Source: an uncultured Ignavibacteria bacterium (GTDB lineage Bacteria; Bacteroidota; Ignavibacteria; Tepidaquicellales; Tepidaquicellaceae). Taken from it: a stretch of DNA of 9,902 bases. The stretch lies in the NCBI GenBank assembly GCA_937974175.1, contig CALJIG010000034.1, positions 1 through 9,902 on the forward strand, in the 5' to 3' direction. Numbering within the stretch: the stretch's first letter is position 1; the number at the start of each line of letters is the position of its first letter. The notes under the pieces were generated by a model that was given only the letters and a program-made list of their open reading frames with translations, ran no database searches and was not told the DNA's origin. This document shows positions 1 through 6,533 of the stretch, piece by piece. Position numbers and translations under genes: made by a program.

Positions 1-39
1 TATTAAAGATAATTAACACAAAATTTTATTTCTAAAATT

Positions 40-3000
40 TTAGTGTGCCTTTTCCTGTTTTGGTTTCTCTTCGTGTGATTTCTCTTCGTGTCCTGTATCT
101 ATATCAAGCGGCTCAAGTATATTTCTTAATTTAGAAATATAAGTTACGTTCGGTCTAACTTTAATTCCTTCAAGTACTCCGTATCCCAATGGATGCATTC
201 TTTGTTTGTAGAATTCAGATTTCTTATCATTCATATCTCCGAATGAAATTGCATTGGCAGGACATGCTTCCTGACATGCTGTCTTCACATCATTTCCGTT
301 TACTCTTCTGCCTTCACCAACAGCAACCATTTTTGCATCTGAAATTCTCTGAATACAGAATGTACATTTTTCCATAACCCCTCTTGAACGAACGGTTACT
401 TCAGGATTGTACATATAATTCATTGGCTCAGTCTGATAATAATTATCACCGACTCTGTCTCTCCAGTTGAAATAATTAAATCTTCGTACTTTATAAGGGC
501 AGTTATTTGCGCAGTATCTTGTACCTACGCATCTGTTGTAAGCCATTCCGTTAATTCCGTCAGGACTGTGTGTTGTAGCAGCTACAGGACAAACGTTTTC
601 GCAAGGAGCGTTATCGCAGTGCTGGCAAAGCATCGGCTGGAAGTTTGCTCTAGGAGCATCAGGTGTACCTGAATAATATCTGTCGATTCTTATCCAGTGC
701 ATTTCCCTGTTAACTTTTACCTGGTCTTTACCTACTACCGGAATATTATTTTCAACATTACATGCTATTGTACAATAGTTACAGCCCGTACATTTATTCA
801 TGTCAAGAACCATTGCCCACTTTACACCTGTATAGTAAGGATGAAGCTCTGTACTTTCGTTAATGCTCGGAAAGCTGTCTAAACCTATTCCGTGAATCTC
901 TTCATGCTTCTGTAAAAACTTCGGCTGCTTTTTATATTCTTCGTAAGTGCCTTCTCTTATAATATCTCTTTTGTATTGTAAATCGTCAGTTACAGGGTCA
1001 TCAACTGCATGATGTTCCTGAGTTGAAACCAATTCGTATGTACCGCCGGCTTTTTCTGCTTTTACATTATTATAAACAAATGCAGAAGGACCGTTTGATG
1101 TCATTAATGAGTAAGTATCGAATCCGTTTCCTGTTCCAATCACGCCGCCGGCTCTTCTTCCACCGCCAAGCTCAATTGAAATAACTTTATCTGCAACACC
1201 TGCCTGAACAAACACCGGCACCTCCAGTGAAAGTCCGCCGTTTGTAATTTTTATCTTATCGTAATCTTTTACACCGAGATCTTTTGCAGTTGCAATAGAT
1301 ATAGCCGCATAGTTATCCCAAACTATTTTTGAAATAGGATTAGGAAGCTCCTGAAGCCAGCCGTTATTTGCATACTTTCCGTCACCCAATGAGTGATGCT
1401 TCTGAAGAAGCAATACGAAATCATTAGTTGAGTTCATCTTTGCATTATTAATAAATGCATCGGTTGCAAAAGCAGGACCTGCAGCAGGTTTTTCAGCATA
1501 GGTTATAAACCCATCCTGTAACGCTGCAAACCAATATCTTTTAAAATCTAATGAAGGCTTAACGGATGCATAAACTGTTTTTTCCCAGTTATCCATTAAG
1601 TACTCATGATATAGTGTATCTTTGAAAGCCTCTTTTTTTCCAGCTGTCCAAACAAGCATTATTGCTTCTTTCTGTCTTGAATTGAATAGCGGATTTACAA
1701 CAGGCTGCTGTACTGTAAGTACACCTGTTCTTGTTTTGTTATCACCCCATCCTTCGAATGTTGTGTTTATCGGAAGAACATAATCACATAATGCAGATGT
1801 CTCATTTGCAGTCTCGCACATTGCGATTTTTGTTCTTACTTTCTTTACTGCTTCATCATAACCATAACTCTTTGGGAAATTGAATGAAGGATTCACATCT
1901 AAATGAATCACTGCATCGATTCTTCCGCCCTTCATATCGTTTACCAATGCATCGATATCGCTTTTTGGTGAGAGCGGCATTACTTCTACATTCTGCGCTT
2001 CGCTCGAGTATAATTTATTGTTACCTAAAATTTCGTTCAGGAAGTTAACTGCAATGTGAGTTGACTCAGGCATTTTATCACCTGCAATCACGATTGACTC
2101 GCCCTGCTTCTTTCCTAAATCGTTTACTAAGTTATCAACGATTTTTTTATCAAGGTTATTTTTCTTTACAAATGCATCTAAATCATTTTTTCCTAATACC
2201 GGAGTTACTTTTGCATCGTTTGCAAAGCCTGAGATTTTTCTTTTTCCTGCAAATTCATTGATGAGGCATAATACAAACTCCTCTATTAAGTCTGTTCTTA
2301 ATCTCATTCTGTAGTCTGCATTCATACCTGTAACGGTCATAGCGCCTTCAACAGAATACAATCTGTTGAATTCTTTATTGCTCATTACGTCACGGTTTGC
2401 TGCAAATTTTCTGAGATTTTCAATGTGTCCTGCATCCTGGTCTAAGAAATCTGACTCAAGAGCAAGAATTATATTTGCTTCTTCTAATTTTAAGACAGGA
2501 ATATTTCTTGTGCCGTAGCATTTTTGCCAGGCTGAAGTTCTTGTGGAGTTATCGAATACTTCGTATGAATAAACTTTTGTGTTCGGATATGCAACAACAA
2601 ACTCATCCAAAACCTTTTTGAAAGTCGGTGATTTTATTGCGCCCGATACGACTGCAATTTGTTTTGCGCTTTTTAAATCTGCAATTACTTTATCATCTAT
2701 ATCTGACCATTTTACATTTGCGCCTTTCATCATCGGCTCTTTTATTCTGTCCGGATCGTATAAGCTCATTATACTTCCCTGACAAACAACGCAGACTTTA
2801 CCCTGGCTTACAGGATGTTCAGGATTTCCGTCAACTTTTATAGGTCTTCCTTCGCGTGTTTTTACTAAAACAGGACAACCGCATACACCTGTAGAAGCAT
2901 AATAATTAGGTCTGCCGACGGTTACTTCTTCCGGCTTCTTATTATATGTGATTATTTCACCTTTATCTCTATAATCGTTACATCCCGTGGCTGCAAGAGC

Positions 3001-3267
3001 TGCCGATGCTGAAAACAGAGCAAGGAATTTTCTTCTTGAAACAGACGGCATTTTTGTGACGTCAGGCTTTTCAAGCTGTTCTTTTGTAAATTCTGATCTT
3101 TTTGCTTTGATAAATTCAGGGTCTCTGTAAAGCTCCTTAAAGCTTCTCCAATAATTAACTTCGCCTTTAGATTCCTCTTTGATGTCGCCCTGAGGAACTA
3201 ACTGCAGATTCAAGCTCTCGTCTTCATTCTTAATCTTATCACTGATATCGAATATTTTTTTATCCAT
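40..3267 (-). CDS. actB: Alternative complex III subunit ActB (Tat-exported iron-sulfur protein, 1075 aa)
   Basis: Large peripheral subunit of ACIII, the menaquinol:cytochrome c/oxidase oxidoreductase that replaces complex III. A cytoplasmic N-terminal stretch (1-76) containing 'YWRSFKEL' precedes a twin-arginine motif SRRKFL (77-82), a hydrophobic run and a lipobox-like ATGC with Cys96, so Tat export and lipid anchoring are likely. Residues ~120-760 resemble a molybdopterin oxidoreductase, but the usual CxxCxxxC motif is reduced to C129/C131 and C159/C162. This fits the family, whose ActB carries no Mo cofactor. The C-terminal ferredoxin-like domain has C826/829/832/836, C881/884/889/893, C913/919/923 and C968/971/998/1002. 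In the third group Thr916 replaces a Cys. That gives 15 ligands, enough for three [4Fe-4S] and one [3Fe-4S] cluster, as known for ACIII. The tail is charged (HEEKSHEEKP...). The start overlaps the upstream small gene by 8 bp, suggesting coupled translation. actC is expected beyond the left edge. Confidence 0.95.
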   Translation of the reverse strand: MDKKIFDISDKIKNEDESLNLQLVPQGDIKEESKGEVNYWRSFKELYRDPEFIKAKRSEFTKEQLEKPDVTKMPSVSRRKFLALFSASAALAATGCNDYRDKGEIITYNKKPEEVTVGRPNYYASTGVCGCPVLVKTREGRPIKVDGNPEHPVSQGKVCVVCQGSIMSLYDPDRIKEPMMKGANVKWSDIDDKVIADLKSAKQIAVVSGAIKSPTFKKVLDEFVVAYPNTKVYSYEVFDNSTRTSAWQKCYGTRNIPVLKLEEANIILALESDFLDQDAGHIENLRKFAANRDVMSNKEFNRLYSVEGAMTVTGMNADYRMRLRTDLIEEFVLCLINEFAGKRKISGFANDAKVTPVLGKNDLDAFVKKNNLDKKIVDNLVNDLGKKQGESIVIAGDKMPESTHIAVNFLNEILGNNKLYSSEAQNVEVMPLSPKSDIDALVNDMKGGRIDAVIHLDVNPSFNFPKSYGYDEAVKKVRTKIAMCETANETSALCDYVLPINTTFEGWGDNKTRTGVLTVQQPVVNPLFNSRQKEAIMLVWTAGKKEAFKDTLYHEYLMDNWEKTVYASVKPSLDFKRYWFAALQDGFITYAEKPAAGPAFATDAFINNAKMNSTNDFVLLLQKHHSLGDGKYANNGWLQELPNPISKIVWDNYAAISIATAKDLGVKDYDKIKITNGGLSLEVPVFVQAGVADKVISIELGGGRRAGGVIGTGNGFDTYSLMTSNGPSAFVYNNVKAEKAGGTYELVSTQEHHAVDDPVTDDLQYKRDIIREGTYEEYKKQPKFLQKHEEIHGIGLDSFPSINESTELHPYYTGVKWAMVLDMNKCTGCNYCTIACNVENNIPVVGKDQVKVNREMHWIRIDRYYSGTPDAPRANFQPMLCQHCDNAPCENVCPVAATTHSPDGINGMAYNRCVGTRYCANNCPYKVRRFNYFNWRDRVGDNYYQTEPMNYMYNPEVTVRSRGVMEKCTFCIQRISDAKMVAVGEGRRVNGNDVKTACQEACPANAISFGDMNDKKSEFYKQRMHPLGYGVLEGIKVRPNVTYISKLRNILEPLDIDTGHEEKSHEEKPKQEKAH
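64..91 (-). repeat. Short tandem duplication in the 3' end of actB
   Basis: TTTCTCTTCGTGT occurs at 64-76 and again at 79-91, a 15-bp period. On the coding strand this gives the repeated residues HEEKS/HEEKP in the charged, probably disordered C-terminal tail of ActB. It keeps the reading frame and looks like a simple in-frame slippage duplication. Confidence 0.6.
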
Positions 3268-3475
3268 TAGACTTTGTATTTATTGTTCTTTTTACTGCTG
3301 AAGGATTTTCTTTAAATACTACAGCATTAGCGCGGCTGCTGCTCTCTACTTTTGATTTAAAAATCTCAAAAGGAAGCTTTGTTAAAGAATAAACACCTGC
3401 CGCAGCTGCCCCGGCATATATAAAAAACTTTTTTCTATTGATTTTCTTAGAAAATGAATTTGTATTTTCTTTCAT
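3260..3475 (-). CDS. Small Tat-like/membrane-anchored protein inside the ACIII operon (71 aa, unrecognised)
   Basis: I do not recognise this family. The N-terminus is basic with NRKKFF (13-18), a degenerate twin-arginine-like motif (Arg-Lys rather than Arg-Arg). It is followed by a hydrophobic, Ala-rich segment at about residues 17-38 (FFIYAGAAAAGVYSL...) and then a short polar tail of ~33 residues containing VVFKENPSAVKR. There are no cysteines or heme motifs. It could be an uncleaved signal-anchor with a small periplasmic tail, or an export-targeted peptide. It lies 29 bp after actA and its stop overlaps the actB start by 8 bp, so it should be co-transcribed and possibly coupled to actB. 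That position suggests an assembly factor or accessory subunit of ACIII, which is inference from context only. The tight packing on the same strand argues that it is a real gene. Confidence 0.7.
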   Translation of the reverse strand: MKENTNSFSKKINRKKFFIYAGAAAAGVYSLTKLPFEIFKSKVESSSRANAVVFKENPSAVKRTINTKSNG

Positions 3476-3504
3476 ATATTGAAAATAATTTTAATAAAGA
3501 AATC

Positions 3505-4107
3505 CTATCTGTGACAGGTAGAACAATTGTCCGGACCTTTATTAAGTTGAGTTGCTTTTGAAATCTTATTAATGTTATTTGGGTTTATTACGGCTACATT
3601 TTCATCGGGAGCTTTGTGGCACTGAATACATGCGCCCATTGTAAGCGATTTTACTTGTCCTACAACTTCTGTCTCTCTCATATTTCCGTGGCAATTCTGG
3701 CAGTCAATTCCCTGATTCACGTGTGATGCGTGATTAAAGTATGCGAAGTCGGGAATTCTATGAATTCTCTTCCATGGTATAGGAATGTTCTTTTCGTAGT
3801 ATTCCGTTAGTTTTATTATTTCAGGTTTGTCTTTTCTTGCAAGCACGTGGCAGTTCATACAGATATCTGCCGATGGAACACTTGCAAATCTGGACTTCTC
3901 TACTCCTACGTGGCAATACTGACAGTCAATATTCATTGTTCCCGCGTGAAGCTTGTGGGAATAGGCAATTGGCTGCTCAGGTGTATAACCGATATTGTTT
4001 CTCTCAGCAAATGTAGAGTAGTATGTAAGTGCAAAAACTGAAGCTGCTACGAAAATAATTATAGGCAGGCGGACTTTGAGATTATAATCCTGTAAAAATT
4101 TTTTCAT
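3505..4107 (-). CDS. actA: Alternative complex III subunit ActA (pentaheme cytochrome c, 200 aa)
   Basis: Membrane-anchored multiheme cytochrome of ACIII that passes electrons from the complex towards cytochrome c or the terminal oxidase on the periplasmic side. One N-terminal transmembrane helix (about 12-30) is followed by five CxxCH heme sites: C62-QY-CH, C83-MN-CH, C136-QN-CH, C160-IQ-CH and C195-ST-CH. The intervening sequence has family-typical stretches such as 'PEQPIAYSHKLHAG', 'CQYCHVGVEKSRFASVPSA' and 'PIPWKRIHRIPDFAYFNHASH'. The last heme motif is two residues from the C-terminus. The ATG at 4105-4107 is chosen because it puts the basic N-terminus directly before the transmembrane helix. 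It is the first gene of the operon that continues into the 71-aa gene and actB. Confidence 0.95.
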   Translation of the reverse strand: MKKFLQDYNLKVRLPIIIFVAASVFALTYYSTFAERNNIGYTPEQPIAYSHKLHAGTMNIDCQYCHVGVEKSRFASVPSADICMNCHVLARKDKPEIIKLTEYYEKNIPIPWKRIHRIPDFAYFNHASHVNQGIDCQNCHGNMRETEVVGQVKSLTMGACIQCHKAPDENVAVINPNNINKISKATQLNKGPDNCSTCHR

Positions 4108-4140
4108 TAAAAACTTTTTCCGCGTTTATTTTTTGGTGTT

Positions 4141-4204
4141 AAATAATATTAAGCTAAAACGTCTCTTTTCAGAGGGAAAAAACCGTTCAGGTTTAATATT
4201 ATTT
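4141..4204 (-). promoter_or_regulatory. Nested inverted repeat upstream of actA, possible structured 5' leader
   Basis: A perfect 12-bp inverted repeat, AAATAATATTAA (4141-4152) with TTAATATTATTT (4193-4204), encloses a second pair AACG (4158-4161)/CGTT (4184-4187). That in turn encloses CTCT (4163-4166)/AGAG (4171-4174). Read on the actA strand, the innermost loop is GAAA, a GNRA-type tetraloop. The element ends 33 bp before the actA start codon. If the transcript starts to its right, the RNA could fold into an extended hairpin in the leader; otherwise it could be a protein-binding palindrome. The outer arms are pure A/T, so chance pairing is a real possibility. It matches no riboswitch class I know. 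Confidence 0.4.
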
Positions 4205-4362
4205 TTGTGAATGATACTTGGAGTTAAACTATAAGCATCAAAATTAATAAAAATAATTTTAAGTAGTAAGAGAAAAATACAAGAATACTGATACTTTTAT
4301 TTATATATTGACAGCCTTTGTTATTAAGACGGCGTATAAATAAGGTTATTTGAAGTGAGTGT

Positions 4363-4560
4363 GATTACCTCCCCAACTATACCAGCATAATTATATACTT
4401 GGACTAATTCCTCCCTTGAGGGAGGTGCCGAGCCAAAGGCGAGACGGAGGGTGTTAGCTCAAACACCCCTCCCCGACTTCGTCGGGACTCCCCTCAAGGG
4501 GAGAATTATTGGTCCCGGTAATTAAATAGTCTCCTTATAAAGGAGGGGGAAGCCGTAGTC
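4363..4560. repeat. Compound palindromic intergenic repeat (MITE/REP-like, non-coding)
   Basis: A run of adjacent GC-rich palindromes stands out from the AT-rich surroundings. They are: CCTCCCT-TG-AGGGAGG (4410-4425); GCC-AAA-GGC (4432-4440); GGAGGGTGTT/AACACCCCTCC (4446-4472, one bulge); CCCGAC-TTC-GTCGGG (4472-4486); CTCCCCT-CA-AGGGGAG (4488-4503); and CTCCTT-ATA-AAGGAG (4531-4545). The two halves are also imperfect inverted copies of each other. For example, GGACTAATTCCTCCC (4401-4415) faces GGGGAGAATTATTGGTCC (4498-4515), and weaker similarity continues outward. There is no ORF or transposase, so it resembles a non-autonomous dispersed element. It lies between divergent genes, so it is unlikely to serve simply as a terminator. 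Only one copy is present in this window. Confidence 0.75.
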
Positions 4561-4622
4561 ATTGAAACAATCTTTCATTTCTACGAAATTGAATTCATCC
4601 TTAAAATCCATTCCTAAAATTC

Positions 4623-5471
4623 ATGAAAATTCTATCAGCAATTGTAATTGCCCTTGCTCTCTTATCATGTTCACCTAAAAAAGACATTGAATCTAAAACC
4701 AATTCCGATTCAACTAAAAGTTCCGGCAAATCATTTAATTCAATCGATGTTAAAAAAATATTCGATGCTGATACAACAGTCGGCTGCTTCGCATTATACG
4801 ATATGAAGAATGGCAAATACTATTATCACGATTCGGCAAGATGCTACACCGGATTTCTTCCGGCTTCGACTTTTAAAATCCCGAACTCACTATTCTTTCT
4901 CGAGTCAGGTGTGTTGAAAGACGAAAATGAAATAATCAAATGGGACGGAGAAAAAAGATGGCGCGATGAATGGAATCAGGATATGAATTTACGTATGGCT
5001 TTTAAATATTCCACGGTCTGGTTCTATCAGGAATGCGCGCGAAGAATGGGACTGGCTCAGATGAAAAAATTCGTCGATACACTGAACTACGGCAATAAAG
5101 ATATCTCTGCCGGTGTTGACATGTTCTGGCTGAAAGGCAAGATGCGCATTACTGCTATGGAGCAGCTTGCACTGGTAAAAAATATCTATGACAACAAAGT
5201 CCCTTTCAAGCAAAGGAATATTGATATATTAAAAGACATAATGATAAATGAAAAAGGCGCAGACTACACACTAAGGTTAAAAACAGGAACTGCTGTAAAT
5301 GATGATTCGAAAGTCGGCTGGCTTGTAGGCTACCTTACAACAAACGATAACGTATACTTCTTCGCACTCAATGTTGATATCAGCGAAGATAACTGGAAGT
5401 TCAACGAAAGATTTTCAATCATGAAAAACATATTCGAAGCTATGGGAGTAGTGAAGTTTGAAATAAAATAA
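4623..5471 (+). CDS. Class D (OXA-type) beta-lactamase family lipoprotein (282 aa)
   Basis: Predicted periplasmic serine enzyme of the class D beta-lactamase family, which hydrolyses beta-lactams through an acyl-serine intermediate. A lipoprotein signal ends in LLSC with Cys16, followed by a Ser/Lys/Asp-rich linker to about residue 40. The catalytic motifs are all present and in order: STFK (Ser82 nucleophile, Lys85 the expected carboxylated base), SxV as STV (130-132), YGN (156-158), KTG (220-222) and WxxG (Trp233-Gly236). Other family-like segments are FALYD (56-60) and WDG (107-109). The length is normal for a stand-alone enzyme. There is no N-terminal membrane protease domain, so it is not a BlaR1-type sensor. 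The start gives a complete signal peptide. A predicted outer-membrane protein follows after 39 bp and is probably co-transcribed. Substrate range cannot be predicted, and a role in peptidoglycan metabolism is possible. Confidence 0.92.
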   Translation: MKILSAIVIALALLSCSPKKDIESKTNSDSTKSSGKSFNSIDVKKIFDADTTVGCFALYDMKNGKYYYHDSARCYTGFLPASTFKIPNSLFFLESGVLKDENEIIKWDGEKRWRDEWNQDMNLRMAFKYSTVWFYQECARRMGLAQMKKFVDTLNYGNKDISAGVDMFWLKGKMRITAMEQLALVKNIYDNKVPFKQRNIDILKDIMINEKGADYTLRLKTGTAVNDDSKVGWLVGYLTTNDNVYFFALNVDISEDNWKFNERFSIMKNIFEAMGVVKFEIK

Positions 5472-5510
5472 AAATCGTTTTTCATAACTGTAACTTTAAA
5501 AAAAAATCTT

Positions 5511-6437
5511 ATGCAATCAGTCAATATAGATATAAAGATATTTGTTATCCTGATACTGCTTACTTTTTCTGCATCCTCCGATATTAAAGCGCAAGGCTGC
5601 AGCGATGCAGGGTTTTGCTCATTACATTCATTGAAGCCAGAAGAAAAATCCGAGGCTATACTCCATAACCATATTTCGGCAGGAATTTCCTATGGAAAAG
5701 GCGAGAACGGAATAAATATAGTTTCTCCTTATCTTCAGTTCACCCGTAACATTAATACATGCTTAAGTCTTTCAGGCAAAATTTTATTCAGTTCTGTTAA
5801 GGGAGATTTAGGAAATGTTAATGGTATTTCCGATGCATTTATCAGTTCGAGTTATTCTGTAGGAAACCAAACAGGTTTAACACTCGGCTTAAAAATTCCT
5901 TTCAACGATGGCAATACTATGAATAATAATATTCCCCTGCCAATGGCTTATCAGACCAGCCTTGGAACACTGGATATAATTGCCGGATTAAACCATTCAC
6001 ACGAAAATTTTGAATTCATGGCCGCAATTCAGCAGCCGCTTACACAAAATAAAAATCAGTTCTTCAGCGGACTTTATCCTCCCGGCTCAGAAGCACAAAA
6101 ATATCAGTCCACAAATAATTATAAGCGCAGCGGCGATATTTTATTCCGGGCTTCATACACATTCAATATAAACAACGGCCGGTTTAAAATTAAACCGGGT
6201 TTACTTCCGATATATCATCTTTCAAATGATAAATTTACCGATGGTGCAGGAGTCGAGCAAAGCATCGAGGGTTCGCAGGGTTTTACAATTAATGGTAACT
6301 TATTTTTGGTTTACTCTATCGATAGAAAGAATACAATCGAAATCAGTTTTGGCGCGCCATTGAAATCAAGAACATCACGACCTGACGGCTTGACAAGAAA
6401 ATTTGCAGCTTCATTGGAGTATAAAGTCAGTTTTTAA
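5511..6437 (+). CDS. Predicted outer-membrane beta-barrel protein with GCSDAGFC N-terminus (308 aa)
   Basis: I do not recognise a named family. A signal peptide (hydrophobic 10-21) with probable cleavage after IKA27 leaves a mature N-terminus starting QGCSDAGFC, with two closely spaced cysteines (C30, C36) that could form a disulfide. The remainder alternates hydrophobic and polar residues with many aromatic girdle-type positions and short turns, as in transmembrane beta-strands. Examples are HISAGISYG, LSLSGKILFSS, GLTLGLKIPF and FKIKPGLLPIYHL. It ends in LEYKVSF, with the C-terminal Phe typical of barrel proteins inserted by BamA. The size is compatible with roughly a 12-14-stranded channel or transporter. 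It lies 39 bp downstream of the class D enzyme gene on the same strand and probably shares its transcript. The function and any link to the hydrolase are unknown. Confidence 0.75.
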   Translation: MQSVNIDIKIFVILILLTFSASSDIKAQGCSDAGFCSLHSLKPEEKSEAILHNHISAGISYGKGENGINIVSPYLQFTRNINTCLSLSGKILFSSVKGDLGNVNGISDAFISSSYSVGNQTGLTLGLKIPFNDGNTMNNNIPLPMAYQTSLGTLDIIAGLNHSHENFEFMAAIQQPLTQNKNQFFSGLYPPGSEAQKYQSTNNYKRSGDILFRASYTFNINNGRFKIKPGLLPIYHLSNDKFTDGAGVEQSIEGSQGFTINGNLFLVYSIDRKNTIEISFGAPLKSRTSRPDGLTRKFAASLEYKVSF

Positions 6438-6463
6438 TAATTCCCGGCATGTAATTATTTCAC

Positions 6464-6492
6464 TTGACAATTTTAAACATATTTTTCATTTT
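6464..6492 (+). promoter_or_regulatory. Possible promoter for the tetR-hydrolase unit
   Basis: A perfect TTGACA hexamer at 6464-6469 is followed after 17 bp by CATTTT (6487-6492), a poor -10 match (3 of 6). The downstream palindrome begins at 6488, so a repressor bound there would cover the -10 region. The good -35 match and the position between genes support a promoter, but the weak -10 and the uncertain sigma-factor preference of this lineage keep confidence low. Confidence 0.3.
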
Positions 6493-6514
6493 ACATACAG
6501 CCTGTATGTAAAAT
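6488..6514. promoter_or_regulatory. Perfect 27-bp palindrome, probable TetR-family operator
   Basis: Arms ATTTTACATACAG (6488-6500) and CTGTATGTAAAAT (6502-6514) are exact reverse complements around a single central C. The core TACATACA/TGTATGTA strongly resembles the known operators of AcrR/TtgR-type TetR repressors. The site lies 19 bp before the start of the TetR gene and no other gene separates them, so autorepression by that protein is the simplest reading. The adjacent TTGACA hexamer would put the site over the promoter's -10/start region. Confidence 0.85.
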
Positions 6515-6533
6515 TATTTTTTACTTATTTAAT

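Larger units (their letters stand above)
4108..4622. other. Divergent intergenic region between actA and the class D beta-lactamase gene
   Basis: This 515-bp gap should hold the promoters of both divergent units, and I see no gene in it. The left part (4141-4204) contains a nested inverted repeat close to actA. The right part (4363-4560) is a compound palindromic repeat. The AT-rich middle has scattered promoter-like strings, such as TAATTTTG on the minus strand at 4239-4246 (resembling the Bacteroidota -7 box TAnnTTTG) and TTGACA at 4308-4313 on the plus strand. Neither has a well-spaced partner element, so I do not call a promoter. Confidence 0.6.

Noticed and set aside
189..2843. Several plus-strand ORFs of 60-71 codons inside actB
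   Set aside because: All lie antisense within the conserved actB coding sequence, with composition typical of shadow frames and no independent motifs.
40..3267. Large protein as a molybdenum enzyme of the DMSO-reductase/polysulfide-reductase type
   Set aside because: The N-terminal cysteine motif is degenerate, the molybdopterin-like and Fe-S domains are fused in one chain, the [3Fe-4S] group has Thr916, and a pentaheme ActA precedes it. Together these identify ActB of ACIII, which carries no Mo cofactor.
4308..4340. TTGACA (4308-4313) with TATAAA (4335-4340) as a plus-strand promoter for the class D gene
   Set aside because: The spacing is 21 bp, beyond the functional range, and the site is about 280 bp from the gene with a large repeat in between.
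4410..4503. GC-rich palindromes as a CRISPR array or rho-independent terminator
   Set aside because: The palindromes differ from one another, there are no equal-length spacers and no T-tract, and the flanking genes point away from the region.
4601..4816. Minus-strand 71-codon ORF over the start of the class D gene
   Set aside because: It overlaps the signal peptide and linker of a well-supported gene in antisense and has no recognisable features of its own.
4623..5471. Class D gene as a BlaR1/MecR1-type sensor
   Set aside because: It has only a lipoprotein signal plus the penicillin-binding domain. The four-helix membrane metalloprotease part is missing and no BlaI-type repressor is adjacent.
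4989..5524. Minus-strand ORFs of 64-74 codons over the class D gene and the following gap
   Set aside because: They are antisense to conserved catalytic regions, have no signals, and look like shadow reading frames.
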